Source: Kumtagia sp963829135
GTDB taxonomy: Bacteria > Pseudomonadota > Alphaproteobacteria > Rhizobiales > Rhizobiaceae
Direction: 5' to 3'
Length of the DNA: 64,000 nucleotides
Assembly: GCA_963829135.1 (NCBI GenBank)
Contig: CAWHHO010000003.1
Coordinates: 515,441 to 579,440 of the forward strand
The notes beneath the pieces were generated by a model. That model saw nothing but the letters and a program-made list of their open reading frames with translations. It did no database searches and was not told the DNA's origin. Each line of letters starts with the position of its first letter. Within the stretch, counting starts at the first letter, position 1. This document shows positions 9,940 to 18,815 of the stretch, in pieces. The position numbers were made by a program, and so were the translations under genes.

Positions 9940-10910
9940 GTTCCGGCCCACTCGTCGAAATACAAAACCTTTCGGTGAATTTTTCCACCGCGAATGGCCC
10001 GCTGCATGTGCTGCGCGATGTCAGCCTGACGATCGGCAAACGGCGCATCGTCGGCCTTGTCGGCGAAAGCGGCAGCGGGAAGTCGACGCTTGCTTTGGCG
10101 CTTCTCGGCCTGCTGCCGGCCAACACGGGCGACGTTGCGGGCCGCATCGCCCTTGACGGAGAAGACTTGTTGGCAATGCCGCGTGACACGCTGCGGCACC
10201 TGCGCGGCAGCCGCGTCGCAATGATCTTCCAGGATCCGATGACGGCGCTCAATCCGGTCTTCACGCTCGGCACGCAGTTGGTGGATGCGCAGCGCAACCG
10301 TCATCCGGACCTCAGCCGCAGGCAGTTGCTCGACCGGGCCGAGGCGATGCTGGCGCGCGTCGGCATTTCCGATCCCCGCTCGCGCCTCTCGGCCTATCCG
10401 CATCAACTCAGCGGTGGCATGCGCCAGCGTGTCATGATTGCCATGGCGCTGTTGTGCGAACCCAGCATCCTGATCGCCGACGAACCGACGACCGCGCTTG
10501 ATGTCACCATCGAGGCGCAGATCGTACGGTTGCTCAAGGACCTGCATGCGGAATTCGAGGGGTCGATCGTCTTCGTCTCGCACAGCCTCGGATTGATCTC
10601 GGAGATCTGCGACGAGGTCGCGGTTATGTATGCAGGCAAGATCGTCGAGAGCGGGCCGACCATCAGCATGTTCGCGACCCCGGCCCATCCCTATACGCTG
10701 GCGCTGCTCGCCTGCGAGATCGACCCCCAGGACGAGCCGGGCGAGAGGCTGGTGACGATCAAGGGCGGCCTGCCCGACCTGGTCAATGTTCCGCCGGGAT
10801 GCATCTTCGCCGCTCGCTGTCCATCGCGCTTTGAAAAATGCGCGCAGGAGCCGCCGCCGCGCTCCGTTGCGTCCGGCCATGAAGCGGCCTGCTGGCTGGT
10901 GCCGGCATGA
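9936..10910 (+). CDS. ABC transporter ATP-binding protein, DppD type
   Basis: A 324-residue ATPase with Walker A GESGSGKST, Q-loop in IFQDPMTALNPVF, signature LSGGMRQR, Walker B LIADEPTTALD and an H-loop histidine in VSHSLG. The cysteine-containing C-terminal extension (PPGCIFAARCPSRFEKC) is the oligopeptide-transporter C-terminal region typical of DppD/OppD. It is translationally coupled to both neighbours through 4-base overlaps and should pair with the DppF-type subunit to energise the importer. Confidence 0.92.
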   Translation: MSSGPLVEIQNLSVNFSTANGPLHVLRDVSLTIGKRRIVGLVGESGSGKSTLALALLGLLPANTGDVAGRIALDGEDLLAMPRDTLRHLRGSRVAMIFQDPMTALNPVFTLGTQLVDAQRNRHPDLSRRQLLDRAEAMLARVGISDPRSRLSAYPHQLSGGMRQRVMIAMALLCEPSILIADEPTTALDVTIEAQIVRLLKDLHAEFEGSIVFVSHSLGLISEICDEVAVMYAGKIVESGPTISMFATPAHPYTLALLACEIDPQDEPGERLVTIKGGLPDLVNVPPGCIFAARCPSRFEKCAQEPPPRSVASGHEAACWLVPA

Positions 10911-11851
10911 GCGGGCTCGCCGAAATCGACGATGTCCGCGTCACCTTCGCCGGTGGTGTACAGGCCGTAGCGGGTATCAGCCTGTCGCTGCGCATCGGCG
11001 AGACGCTCGGTCTGGTAGGCGAGAGCGGGAGCGGCAAGACGACGCTCGCCAAGGCGCTCGTCGGCTTGCACCACCCGACGTCCGGTCGGGTGCGGGTTGA
11101 AGGCCGCGACCTGACTGCGCTGACGCGCACCGATCGCCTATGGCTGCGCCGCAGGGTGCAGATGATGTTCCAGGATCCGCTGTCGTCGCTGTCGCCGCGT
11201 TTCACGGTCAGGCAACTACTCGCCGAACCGATTGCCATCCACGGGCTCGACCGGGCGAAGACCTGGCCGAAGGTCCTCGAGCTCATGGCGCGGCTTGGCC
11301 TCTCCGAAGCGCAGCTTGGAAAATATCCGCATCAGATCAGCGGCGGCCAGGCGCGGCGTGTCGCGATCGCCAGGGCCCTGGTGGTCGAGCCATCCTTCCT
11401 GATCGCCGACGAGCCGACTGCGGGGCTGGACGTATCTGTACAGGGCGAATTGCTGAACCTGCTGGCTGATCTGCAGAAAAGTTTTTCGCTGGGCATCCTG
11501 ATGGTCAGCCACAACCTCAACGTGGTGGGACGGATCACCGACCGCGTCGCCATCATGTATCTCGGCAAGGTGGTGGAGGAAGGGCCGACGCGTGCCGTCT
11601 TCCGTTTGCCGCGACATCCGTATACGCAAGCCCTGCTGTCTGCGAACCCGGTGATTGACCCCGAACACAAGCGGACCAAGCTGGTGCTCGCCGGCGAGAT
11701 CCCCAGTCCATCGCGCCCGCCCGCCGGGTGTCGGTTCCATACGCGCTGCCCGAGAGTGCAGGAGCGCTGCCGCGTCGATGAACCCCTGTTGACCGAAGCA
11801 GAAGGCGGCCGCCGCTATGCCTGCCACTTTCCGCTGGAAAGCGCCGCGTAG
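10907..11851 (+). CDS. ABC transporter ATP-binding protein, DppF type
   Basis: A 314-residue ATPase with Walker A GESGSGKTT, Q-loop MMFQDPLSSLSPRF, signature ISGGQARR, Walker B LIADEPTAGLDVSVQ and H-loop VSHNLN. The C-terminal oligopeptide-transporter segment contains GCRFHTRCPRVQERC. It is the last gene of the transporter operon. Its 3' end overlaps the convergent lyase gene by 37 bases, so no separate terminator fits between them and transcription may run into antisense of the lyase. Confidence 0.92.
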   Translation: MSGLAEIDDVRVTFAGGVQAVAGISLSLRIGETLGLVGESGSGKTTLAKALVGLHHPTSGRVRVEGRDLTALTRTDRLWLRRRVQMMFQDPLSSLSPRFTVRQLLAEPIAIHGLDRAKTWPKVLELMARLGLSEAQLGKYPHQISGGQARRVAIARALVVEPSFLIADEPTAGLDVSVQGELLNLLADLQKSFSLGILMVSHNLNVVGRITDRVAIMYLGKVVEEGPTRAVFRLPRHPYTQALLSANPVIDPEHKRTKLVLAGEIPSPSRPPAGCRFHTRCPRVQERCRVDEPLLTEAEGGRRYACHFPLESAA

Positions 11852-13293
11852 AGCGCCTCCGCATCCGTGCCGAGCGGACGGTCCTCCTGCAGACCTGCCA
11901 CGACCGAGCGAACCGCGGAATGGATTTGTGCTGTGCCCGCGGATAGTTTGAGGCCATCCCGCAGATCCACCGCCTGCGCCGCTGCCATCAGCTCGAAGGC
12001 GATCAGCCGGCGCCAGAGCTCGATTATGCGGGCACATTTGGCAACGACAAGCGGTGTTTGCGCGGCATGGTCCTCGACCCCCTCCGACACTGCCAGGAAG
12101 TCCAGCATGGCGGGATTTGCCTCATGGCGAATCGCGGCAAGGATCGTGGTCACCGTCTTTTGCAGCGGCACGAAGCCGGCTGACGTGCCGCCAATGGGCG
12201 AAAGATATTTCGGCAGGCTGTTGCGAGCTGATCCGGTGAGCTGGATGAAACGCGCGGCGCATGCCGCCGCGGACTGCGCGATAGCAAGACCGAGCGTTTC
12301 AAAGGTAAGCGATAGTGCTGCGGTGTGGAAATTGCCTGTCGACATCACCGCGCCATCGCCGGCCAGCACCAACGGATTGTCCCCGGCGCTGACAAGTTCG
12401 ATCTCGACCGCTATGCGTGCATGATGCGAGGCGTCGTGGAGCGCACCGTGGATGGAGGGCAGGCAGCGGATCGAGAGCGGATCCTGCAAGGCGGTCGACA
12501 AGGGCTGCGCATCGCCGAGCAGGGCGCGAAGACCTTCTGCCGCGGCTTCCTGGCCGAATGCCGGGCGTGCGGCCTGCACCCGAGCGTCTAGAACAGTGCG
12601 GTTTGCGCCAAACCCCACCATGGTCAAGGCAGCAGCCTGCTGGGCCTGCGCATATGCGATCAAAGCGTCATGCGCCACCAGCGCGCCGTGACCGGCGGAG
12701 ACGGCGGCGGCGTTGATCAGAGACAGCCCGTCCTTCGGCGCCAGTTCCGCCGGCTTGAGCCCGGCTGCTGCAAGCGCCTCAGCCGCGGGCAGATAGTGGC
12801 CCTCAAACTCTGCCTCGCCTTCGCCGATCAGCAGCCTCGCAAGCGCCGTCATCAGCACCAGATCGCCGGCCCCGATCGATCCCAGAGACGGCATGACCGG
12901 ATGCACGCCGGCGTTCAATGCCGCAGCGAGCGCCGTGAGAACCGGCTCGGAGATGCCCGAACCGCCGGCACACAGCATTGCCAGCCGCGCAAACATTACG
13001 GCGCGGACGATTTCGACGGGAAGCGGATCGCCAACCGCCCCGCTGCGGCCGGCAAGAAGCTGCTGCTGGAATAGGCTGTGATCGCCGGCGACCGGGGTGC
13101 GCAAATTGGCGCCGAGACCGGTGTTCAGCCCATAGATCTTCTGGCCGGAAGCGGCAACACGATCCAGAACCTTCCGCGCGCTGCGCACCGTCTCCAGGGT
13201 TTGCGGCGCAATCCTGATCCTGGCGCGGCGCCGCGCGACCGCCGCGACTTGCTCGATGCCGATCCCTTTACCGGTGATGGTGATCGGGCTCAT
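11815..13293 (-). CDS. Histidine/aromatic ammonia-lyase-like protein lacking the MIO triad
   Basis: About 492 residues, the usual size of the HAL/PAL family. The start at 13293 overlaps the upstream gene's stop (ATGA); the frame is open further upstream but without family similarity. Family landmarks are present: YGLNTGLG (catalytic Tyr loop), QDPLSIRCLP, GDNPLV, STGNFH and EDHAAQ. At the cofactor site, however, the sequence is GSIGAGDL (residues 138-145, bases 12859-12882) where canonical enzymes have GSxGASGDL. The serine of the Ala-Ser-Gly triad is absent, so the usual MIO electrophile cannot form. MIO-free homologues such as ergothionase are known to eliminate amine groups that already leave easily. 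The substrate here is unknown, and it should not be named HutH. It is probably co-transcribed with the OCD-like gene. Confidence 0.85.
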   Translation of the reverse strand: MSPITITGKGIGIEQVAAVARRRARIRIAPQTLETVRSARKVLDRVAASGQKIYGLNTGLGANLRTPVAGDHSLFQQQLLAGRSGAVGDPLPVEIVRAVMFARLAMLCAGGSGISEPVLTALAAALNAGVHPVMPSLGSIGAGDLVLMTALARLLIGEGEAEFEGHYLPAAEALAAAGLKPAELAPKDGLSLINAAAVSAGHGALVAHDALIAYAQAQQAAALTMVGFGANRTVLDARVQAARPAFGQEAAAEGLRALLGDAQPLSTALQDPLSIRCLPSIHGALHDASHHARIAVEIELVSAGDNPLVLAGDGAVMSTGNFHTAALSLTFETLGLAIAQSAAACAARFIQLTGSARNSLPKYLSPIGGTSAGFVPLQKTVTTILAAIRHEANPAMLDFLAVSEGVEDHAAQTPLVVAKCARIIELWRRLIAFELMAAAQAVDLRDGLKLSAGTAQIHSAVRSVVAGLQEDRPLGTDAEALYAALSSGKWQA

Positions 13294-14306
13294 GCGAAGC
13301 GCAGTTTTTGGCCAATCCCGTTGGCCTGCGCCTTGATCAGCATTGCGGTTCCGAGCGCGATGTCGCTGAGCGACAGGCCACGATGCCAAAACAGGATGGT
13401 CTCATCCTCGCGCTCCCGCCCCGGCTTAGACCCAGCGGCGATCTGACCGAGTTCGGCATGCAGAGTCGTTTCGCTCAGCCGCCCAGTCTCGACGTGAGCG
13501 CGCAGCGAGCCAAACTTCCCTCCTTTGCATTGGCCCCAATCGTCCACGACGATTTTCGACATTATGTCAGTTAACGACAGTTCGACAGCACTCATCGTCC
13601 CGTAGGGTACGACAAGCGCGCCGGGTTTTATCCATTCGGTTTTTAGCAACGGTTCTGGTTTCTCCAGGCGCGAGGCTTCGACAACAATATCCGCACCCTC
13701 TATGCAAGAGCGCCAATCTGCGACGGCCACGACCGGTTTGCCGAGGTCTGCGGAAAGTTTGGCGGCAAAGCCGTTGCGGCTTTCAGGCCGCCTCGAATGC
13801 ACGCGGATCTCGTCGAAGTCGAAAAGATGGTCAAGCAGCCGCACGTTCCAATAGGCTGTGCCGCGCGCCCCGATATGGCAGAGGACCTTCGACTGCTTGC
13901 GGGCAAGGTGTTTGGCACCGATTGCGGTTACCGCGCCGGTGCGCATGTCGGTTATCAAGGTTGCGTCGAGGATGGCGCGCGGCATCCCGGTGCGCGGATC
14001 AAACAGGTTGAGGATGCCGAATTCGGATGGCAGGCCGAGAAGATAGTTGTCGACATAGTCGCCGACGATCTTCACACCCGCCGTGTCCAAGGGCGCGACG
14101 TAGCCGCGCAACACATTGAAATGGCCGCGAAAATCCGGATTTGGCTCAAGATGGACGCGCGGCTCAATCACCGTCTGTCCCATGCCCTGTGCGATCAGGC
14201 CGCCTTCGACAGCCGACAATATTTCGGCATCGCTCATTGCCAGCGATTCGATGTCAAGGCCGTTTAGATAATCGATGAAGATGGCCGGCGGTTTCAAATT
14301 TTGCAT
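13290..14306 (-). CDS. Ornithine cyclodeaminase / mu-crystallin family protein
   Basis: About 338 residues of the OCD/mu-crystallin fold. The conserved segment LITDMRTGAVTAIGAKHLAR is followed by a Rossmann motif written IGARGTAYWN, where many members have GxGxQA. Members act as cyclodeaminases, alanine dehydrogenases or ketimine reductases using NAD(P). The start is uncertain: ATG 14306 and ATG 14330 both follow a short TGGAAG, and this 12-base unit is duplicated there. The gene is translationally coupled to the MIO-less lyase. An N-terminal extension to 14462 is open but looks non-coding. The substrate is not identifiable. Confidence 0.82.
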   Translation of the reverse strand: MQNLKPPAIFIDYLNGLDIESLAMSDAEILSAVEGGLIAQGMGQTVIEPRVHLEPNPDFRGHFNVLRGYVAPLDTAGVKIVGDYVDNYLLGLPSEFGILNLFDPRTGMPRAILDATLITDMRTGAVTAIGAKHLARKQSKVLCHIGARGTAYWNVRLLDHLFDFDEIRVHSRRPESRNGFAAKLSADLGKPVVAVADWRSCIEGADIVVEASRLEKPEPLLKTEWIKPGALVVPYGTMSAVELSLTDIMSKIVVDDWGQCKGGKFGSLRAHVETGRLSETTLHAELGQIAAGSKPGREREDETILFWHRGLSLSDIALGTAMLIKAQANGIGQKLRFA

Positions 14307-14330
14307 CTTCCATTGGTTTTCGAGTTGCAT

Positions 14331-14674
14331 CTTCCAACTGTTAATGCCGGCGCAACCACCCGCAAGGTCGCCCAGGGTGAGGCCGAGGGTCAAGGTTGTT
14401 AAGACGAAAACGGCCGGAGTCTCATGCCGGGCGATAGTCCGGATCGAAATTCCGCCAACCATGCAGACTTAGAATTGCGCACTGTTCCACGTTTTGCGAG
14501 GCAGACATTCCTAATGGTGGAAATCGCAAACTCGTCTTCGGTTTTTATCTCGCAGCCGACGTGTAGTGAGCAGCCTCATTGGCTGCATTCGCATTGCGAT
14601 CCCACGCGCTTGGCCCGCAAACGGTCGCCCGCATAGAGACGTCGCGTGCATTGCAACTATTTTCCGGAAAAGCG
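14331..14674. other. Intergenic region with no recognised feature
   Basis: About 340 bases between the OCD-like gene start and the 3' end of tRNA-Phe. It should carry the promoter of the minus-strand lyase operon. I see no gene, repeat or clear operator. Confidence 0.4.
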
Positions 14675-14750
<76 letters not shown>

Positions 14751-15034
14751 GTATTGGATCGGTTTCAACACCAATCCTCGATCGTCGGCGATACCGACGA
14801 AAGCGCGTGGGTTATAGCATGGGATTTTTGCCTGTCCAGCGCTTCAAGCATCATTCTTCAGCTAAGCAAGCCGTTAGAACCCAAACAAGAAAAAGAGAGA
14901 AACAGGGCCAGGCAGCCCAGGAGTTACTGCGTCGGATCATGGCACTAACAGGCATCAGCGATGGAAAGCGCCACGTCGCCAGGGATGGTGCGACGAAATG
15001 GCCGGCCGATCCAGCAAACGCTCCTTCTATACAC

Positions 15035-15238
15035 CTAGCCGGACTGGTTTCCTTCTTCACCATCATCGTCCTGTTCGGCCCGACCGGGGATGACGTAGGC
15101 GCCCGAGAGCCAGCGGTTGAGGTCGACATTCTTGCAGCGTGTCGAGCAGAAGGGATAGGTTTCGCGCGCCGATGGCCGACCGCATTCGGGGCAGGGCCGC
15201 TTTGGCCGCAGCGGCGCGACATTTCCGCTTCTGTCCAC
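15035..15238 (-). CDS. yacG: DNA gyrase inhibitor YacG (zinc finger)
   Basis: A 67-residue protein beginning at GTG 15238, just after the maf stop. The four zinc-binding cysteines are visible in PCPECGRP and FCSTRCKNVD, followed by the family signature LNRWLSGAYVIPG. YacG proteins bind GyrB and inhibit DNA gyrase. The frame extends into maf as far as 15304, but that extension lacks family similarity. It is the last protein gene of the murA-to-yacG block, and the C-terminus is acidic (EQDDDGEEG). The start is supported by position rather than by a strong ribosome site. Confidence 0.88.
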   Translation of the reverse strand: MDRSGNVAPLRPKRPCPECGRPSARETYPFCSTRCKNVDLNRWLSGAYVIPGRAEQDDDGEEGNQSG

Positions 15239-15240
15239 GA

Positions 15241-15864
15241 TCAGACCCGTCCTGCAGACCAGTTCGCGTGTATCTTGTACCCGTCGCCGGCGAGCAGGCT
15301 GCAAGTCTCATAGAGCGGCAGTCCGACGACATTGGTGTAGGAACCGACCAGCTTGACCACAAAGCTGCCAGCAATGCCTTGCACGGCATAGGCGCCAGCT
15401 TTTCCGCGCCATTCGCCGGAGGCGAGGTAGCTCTGCATCTCTTCGCGCGACAAGCGCTTGAAGCGAACGCGGGTTTCGACAAGTCGCTGACGAATCTTCC
15501 CGGCGGGCGTTATCAGGCAGATTCCGGAGTACACGCGGTGCGCCCGTCCCGACAGCAGGCCAAGGCAGTTCGAGGCTTGCTCGCTCAATTCCGCCTTGGG
15601 CAGAATGCGCCGGCCGACCGCGACCACCGTATCTGCGGCCAGAACAAAAGCGCCGCCAGCTTCCGGATCGGCTTTCAGGGCCTGCCAGGCCTTCTCCGCC
15701 TTGGCGCGCGAAAGGCGCTTGGCGAGCGAGCGCGGATGCTCTGCACGCAGCGGCGTCTCGTCGACATCGGCGGGAAATATGCGGTCAGGCTCGATGCCCG
15801 CTTGCTGCAGAAGCTCGATTCTGCGCGGCGAGCCCGACGCCAGAATGAGCCTTTGCGTGCTCAT
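15241..15864 (-). CDS. maf: Maf-like nucleoside triphosphate pyrophosphatase
   Basis: A 207-residue Maf protein. The N-terminal signature LILASGSPRRIELLQQAGI and the catalytic segment ADTVVAVGRRILPK are plain, as is the C-terminal SYTNVVGLPLYET. Maf enzymes hydrolyse non-canonical or pyrimidine nucleoside triphosphates to monophosphates, cleaning the nucleotide pool. The gene lies 25 bases after infA and two bases before the yacG start, so the three are probably co-transcribed. Confidence 0.94.
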   Translation of the reverse strand: MSTQRLILASGSPRRIELLQQAGIEPDRIFPADVDETPLRAEHPRSLAKRLSRAKAEKAWQALKADPEAGGAFVLAADTVVAVGRRILPKAELSEQASNCLGLLSGRAHRVYSGICLITPAGKIRQRLVETRVRFKRLSREEMQSYLASGEWRGKAGAYAVQGIAGSFVVKLVGSYTNVVGLPLYETCSLLAGDGYKIHANWSAGRV

Positions 15865-15889
15865 GGCTGTACGGATCCGGTCGACAAGA

Positions 15890-16108
15890 TCACTTGAAAC
15901 GGTAGGTAATGCGGCCCTTCGTCAGATCGTAGGGCGTCATTTCGACGAGAACCTTGTCACCCGTAAGGACGCGGATTCGGTTCTTGCGCATGCGACCGGC
16001 TGTGTGGGCGATGATTTCGTGTTCGTTTTCGAGCTTCACGCGGAACATTGCATTGGGCAGCAATTCCGTGACCACGCCCGGAAACTCGAGGACTTCTTCC
16101 TTCGGCAT
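15890..16108 (-). CDS. infA: Translation initiation factor IF-1
   Basis: A 72-residue S1-fold protein beginning [11 protein letters not shown] and ending KGRITYRFK, a complete and typical alphaproteobacterial IF-1. It binds the 30S A site during translation initiation. It precedes maf on the same strand. Confidence 0.97.
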
Positions 16109-16204
16109 TCGTTACCTTTGCTTGGATGGTGTCAGGGGCCATCTGGCCCGCCAAATTTGCGCGGAACCTATATGATTAGCTTCGGTTTGTGAACATGCCC
16201 GGCG

Positions 16205-17014
16205 TCATTCTTCCCGGAATGCGAATCCGGCGCCGCGCCGTTCCACCTGGCGCATTCCCGTCACGTGTCCACCGGCGATATACCAGCCTTCCCGGGTAGC
16301 AGTTTCCAAGGCGATCCGACGGCTGTGCAGCGCGGCCTGCCAGTCGATATCGTAGTCCATCCCGACGGCGGGATCTGCGAGTTGCAGGGCATCGAGATGC
16401 ACGACATCGCCCCAAACAAGCAGGCTCTTGCGATCGTCGTGCACTATGTAGCCGGTGTGGCCGGGCGTGTGCCCGGGTAGTGCTATGGCGTCGATGCCCG
16501 GCAGCACCGGCCCGATATCGATTGCGGACAACTGCACGCCGTATGCGCGCTGCAGCCTTTCAAGCGTACGGGCGCTCCCCGGCGATGTATCGAAACGGCT
16601 GCTGTCACCGTAGTGGTCGAAATCGCCGCGGGGCAGGCGCACATCCGCATTCGGATACCGCGCCGCGTCGCCGGCGAGCAGGCCGAGTGCGTGGTCGCCA
16701 TGAATATGGGTGAGCAGGACCGTGTTCACCTGTTCGGGGGTAAACCCTGCCAGCCGCAGCGCGGCCTCTGCCTTGCCGTATTCCGGCCCCCAATGTTCGC
16801 CTGCTCCCGCATCGATGAGGATCAGCCCATCGGGTCCGTGCAGCCCGAAGCAATTCACGTCCACCGAAAAATACGGCTTGCCCCAATGTGCAATGGCGCG
16901 GTCACGCGCCAGATCCCCGTCGGCGTGGACGAGATCGGCTATCGGCGCTGAATAGATCCCGTCGAAGAACAGATAGATTTCATAGGCTCCGACGGACAGG
17001 GTGTTCCGCGGCAT
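16205..17014 (-). CDS. MBL-fold metallo-hydrolase
   Basis: A 269-residue metallo-beta-lactamase-fold hydrolase with the metal motif THIHGDHALG and later metal ligands in PGHTPGHTGY, WGDVVHLDA and a C-terminal GGHVTG. The ATG at 17014 is preceded by TTGAGGAAC; a TTG three codons upstream is the alternative. The layout resembles AHL-lactonase or arylsulfatase-like MBL proteins, but the substrate cannot be deduced. It sits between UPF0262 and infA, where many rhizobia have a low-molecular-weight phosphatase gene. It may therefore be a lineage-specific insertion or replacement in an otherwise conserved operon. Confidence 0.88.
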   Translation of the reverse strand: MPRNTLSVGAYEIYLFFDGIYSAPIADLVHADGDLARDRAIAHWGKPYFSVDVNCFGLHGPDGLILIDAGAGEHWGPEYGKAEAALRLAGFTPEQVNTVLLTHIHGDHALGLLAGDAARYPNADVRLPRGDFDHYGDSSRFDTSPGSARTLERLQRAYGVQLSAIDIGPVLPGIDAIALPGHTPGHTGYIVHDDRKSLLVWGDVVHLDALQLADPAVGMDYDIDWQAALHSRRIALETATREGWYIAGGHVTGMRQVERRGAGFAFREE

Positions 17015-17019
17015 GTTCC

Positions 17020-17511
17020 TCAACCCCGCCAGTGCAGTACGCAGATAAGCGTGAAGACGCGACGCGCTGTGTCGAAATCGATGTCGATCTTGCCGGCGAG
17101 GCGGTCAAGGAGCGTCTGCGAGCCATCATTGTGCAGACCGCGCCTGCCCATGTCGATCGCCTCGATCTGACTTGGCGTCGAGGATCGGATGGCATCGAAA
17201 TAGCTTTCGCAGATCATGTAGTAGTCTTTGACGATGCGCCGGAACGGCGTCAGCGACAGGATATGCGTGACCACCGGCGAGCCGTCTTCGCGCGAGACTG
17301 CGAGAACCAGGCGCGATTCCGCCAATGACAGCTTCAGCTTGTACGGGCCTGTCCCCTCGTCATTGACGGGTTGAAAACTATTCTCCTCGATAAGGTCGAA
17401 AATCGCGACGGCGCGCTCGTGCTCGACATCGGGCGTGGAGCGGCCGATCGACTCGTCCAGCTCGACGTCGATCAGCTTTGACGTATGGGTCCCGCGCTCC
17501 CGCATGGTCAT
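17020..17511 (-). CDS. UPF0262 family protein
   Basis: A 163-residue conserved protein of unknown function typical of rhizobia, always near hisD. It is recognised by HERAVAIFDLIEENSF and by the C-terminal RRVFTLICVLHWRG. It overlaps hisD by four bases at its start and ends six bases before the MBL gene, so it belongs to this operon. No enzymatic motif is visible, and there is no signal peptide or membrane segment. The start at 17511 was taken because it overlaps the hisD stop; a second ATG follows two codons later. Confidence 0.88.
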   Translation of the reverse strand: MTMRERGTHTSKLIDVELDESIGRSTPDVEHERAVAIFDLIEENSFQPVNDEGTGPYKLKLSLAESRLVLAVSREDGSPVVTHILSLTPFRRIVKDYYMICESYFDAIRSSTPSQIEAIDMGRRGLHNDGSQTLLDRLAGKIDIDFDTARRVFTLICVLHWRG

Positions 17512-18805
17512 TCATTGAGACGGATGGCGACGGAGCGGGCATGGCCCGGCAGACCTTCAGCTTCCGCCAGCGTGATGGCTGCGGGAGCCAGCGCTCTCAA
17601 TTGCTCGGGTCCGAGCTTCAGTATCGAGGTGCGCTTGACGAAGTCGAGCACTGACAGCCCCGACGAAAAGCGTGCAGATCGGGCAGTCGGCAGCACATGG
17701 TTCGAGCCGCCGACATAGTCGCCGATAACTTCGGGCGTATGCCGGCCGATGAACACGGCCCCCGCATTGCGCATCTTAGCGAAAAAAGCTTCGGCGTCGT
17801 CGAAAGCGAGCTCGACATGTTCTGCCGCGATGCGGTCGACCAGCGGCAGGGCATCGTCCAATCTGGCCACAATGATGATGCCACCGAGATCGCGCCAGCT
17901 TTCGGCGGCGTTACTGCGGCTTGTGAGCGTGATTAACTGGCGTTCCACGGCGCGCTCGACCTTCACAGCCGAAATCGGGATCGTTGGTAATCAGGATACA
18001 TTGATTGCCCATGCCGTGCTCGGCTTGGGCGAGAAGGTCGGAAGCGAGCCATTCCGGATCATTGTCCTTGTCGGCGACGATCAGGACCTCGGACGGGCCG
18101 GCGATGGAATTCGATCCCAACCACCCCAAAAACCTGGCGCTTGGCGGCGGCTACGTAGGCATTGCCCGGGCCGAAGATCTTGGTGACCGGCTGGATCGTC
18201 TCGGTGCCGTAGGCCAGGGCCGCAACAGCCTGCGCCCCGCCGACCCGGTAGATTTCGTGTGACGCCGGCAAGGTCGGCGGCGACCAGCACCAGCGGGTTG
18301 ATCTCGCCGCCCGATGGCGGCACCGACCATCACAATCCGCTTCACGCCGGCGACCACGCAGGAACGGCGTTCATCAGCACCGAACTCGGATAGCTGGCCA
18401 GCCCGCCCGGCACATAGAGCCCAACCGCTTCGATCGCCGTCCATCTCGAGCCGAGTTCGACGCCGAGCGGCATCCGTATAGCGCTCGTCCTTCGGCTTCT
18501 GCCGTCTGTGATGCGACAAGATGCGGTCGCGCGCGAATTTCAGCGCCTCGATTGTGGCCGCATCAGCATCCGCATAGGCGGCGTCGATGTCCGCGCGCGT
18601 TACTGCCAAGCCGATCTTGGTCAGGTCGGCGCGGTCGAATTTCAGCGTTAATTCGTGCAGTGCCGCATCGCCGCGCCTGCGCACATCGGCAATGATCTCG
18701 CGAACCACGGCGTCGACATCGGGCGAAACCTCGCGCTTGCGCCGAGCAGGGCCTGCGAAACCGTTCCTCAAAATCAGCGTCGGATGTGCCGAGGGTGATC
18801 GCCAT
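17508..18805 (-). pseudogene. hisD: Histidinol dehydrogenase, multiple frameshifts
   Basis: All parts of a 430-residue HisD are present in order but spread over all three minus frames: MAITLGTSDADFEERF from 18805, SPDVDAVVREIIADVRRRG, VGLYVPGGLASYPSSVL, GGAQAVAALAYGTETI, IFGPGNAYVAAAKRQVFG, SIAGPSEVLIVADKDND, and the C-terminus HVELAFDD to 17508. Frame changes occur near 18750, 18463, 18370, 18330, 18260, 18095 and 17960; several look like single inserted or lost bases (for example GCGTGG for GCGGTGG). HisD makes histidine from histidinol in two NAD-dependent steps. With every catalytic region conserved, sequence error is a better explanation than true loss. It overlaps UPF0262 and follows DUF2948. 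Confidence 0.9.
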
Positions 18806-18815
18806 GGCATCACAC

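Noticed and set aside
9657..10880. 407-codon minus-strand frame
   Set aside because: It is antisense to the DppC and DppD genes and has no recognisable domain.
11815..13293. Naming the lyase as histidine ammonia-lyase HutH
   Set aside because: The MIO triad is absent and no other hut gene is nearby.
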